Positions 5,937-6,260 of a stretch of DNA of 6,260 nt are shown here, in pieces; the first letter of the stretch is position 1, and each line of letters opens with the position of its first letter. The translations under genes were made by a program, and so were the position numbers. This DNA is from Phycisphaera sp. (GTDB lineage Bacteria > Planctomycetota > Phycisphaerae > Phycisphaerales > Phycisphaeraceae). The notes beneath the pieces are model-generated. The model was not told the origin of the DNA, did no database searches, and worked only from the letters and a program-made list of their open reading frames with translations. The stretch covers positions 1 to 6,260 of the forward strand of contig JARFRI010000082.1 in assembly GCA_029287335.1 (NCBI GenBank), in the 5' to 3' direction.

Positions 5937-6260
5937 ATGCCCGCTATCCCGCGCATCACCAAATATAAGACCGCCGCTCAACTCCGCGATGCATGCGAAG
6001 CGCTGGGCATCGCGATCCCCATCGATGACCACGCGCTCACCGCAGCCGACGATTCGCCGATGAATCAAACCATCAACGTCGGCTCTTTCACCGTCGGTAA
6101 CCGCTGGGCCATCCACCCGATGGAAGGCTGGGACGCCACCGCCGACGGCAAGCCAACGGAACACACAATCCGCCGCTGGCAACACTTCGGTGAATCCGGC
6201 GCAAAACTCATCTGGGGCGGTGAGGCCGTCGCCGTGCGACACGACGGGCGTGCGAACCCG
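5937..6260 (+). CDS. NADH:flavin oxidoreductase, Old Yellow Enzyme family (N-terminal part, cut by window end)
   Basis: An open frame of 108 codons runs off the right edge without a stop, so only the N-terminal part of the protein is seen. The segment NVGSFTVGNRWAIHPMEGWD (47-66) corresponds to the first barrel strand of Old Yellow Enzyme proteins (classical form: kNRivmaPM), with HPMEG in place of the common APM. It is followed by GKPTEHTIRRWQHFGESGAK (71-90), where the family has its Y/R-rich helix, and LIWGGEAVAVRHDGRANP (91-108), equivalent to the usual strand leading to an evaV-x-xGR-x-xp motif. The family binds FMN and reduces activated C=C bonds with NAD(P)H, in the cytoplasm. The 46-residue leader before the first strand is longer than in classical members. 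A GGAG ribosome-binding site precedes the ATG. It probably belongs to the CDGSH/DapA-like operon, being codirectional and 103 bp downstream. Substrate unknown. Confidence 0.85.
   Translation, partial: MPAIPRITKYKTAAQLRDACEALGIAIPIDDHALTAADDSPMNQTINVGSFTVGNRWAIHPMEGWDATADGKPTEHTIRRWQHFGESGAKLIWGGEAVAVRHDGRANP

Noticed and set aside
5838..6242. Minus-strand frame of 134 residues at the right end
   Set aside because: It runs through the inverted repeat and antisense to the OYE-family gene, whose motifs are clear on the plus strand.

Overview
The window holds seven protein-coding genes in two divergent blocks on GC-rich DNA. Gene content fits a Gram-negative, planctomycete-like bacterium: a glycogen-synthase-like GT4 enzyme, a stand-alone CDGSH protein, a divergent DapA-like protein and an unusual Old Yellow Enzyme relative. 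That placement is an inference from protein style, since no ribosomal RNA or marker gene is present.

Left block, minus strand, read from about 4500 down to 160: a GT4/GT5-type glycosyltransferase (2870-4330), a short lipoprotein of unknown function (2300-2815), a sodium:solute symporter of the SSS family (771-2288), and a periplasmic cytochrome b562-like protein (238-684). A clear intrinsic terminator at 160-184 ends the block. The lipoprotein and symporter genes are 11 bp apart and almost certainly cotranscribed. The glycosyltransferase probably heads the same transcript. The b562 gene follows after 86 bp and may be part of it or have its own promoter. A candidate extended -10 promoter (4500-4527) and a 16-bp palindrome (4346-4361) lie upstream of the glycosyltransferase.

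Right block, plus strand: a 71-residue CDGSH iron-sulfur protein (4656-4871) overlaps by ATGA a DapA/NanA-superfamily protein (4868-5833). The latter keeps the Schiff-base lysine but appears to have lost the catalytic tyrosine. After a 103-bp gap filled by a nested 28-bp perfect inverted repeat (5844-5920, REP/BIME-like) comes the start of an NADH:flavin oxidoreductase (OYE family), cut by the window end at 6260. Fe-S protein, aldolase-like enzyme and flavin oxidoreductase together suggest a small redox-linked catabolic pathway, but the substrate cannot be read from sequence.

No tRNA, rRNA, CRISPR array, transposase or recognisable defence system was seen. The items most worth a second look are the nested inverted repeat, the active-site changes in the DapA-like protein together with its coupling to a CDGSH protein, and the palindrome before the glycosyltransferase.
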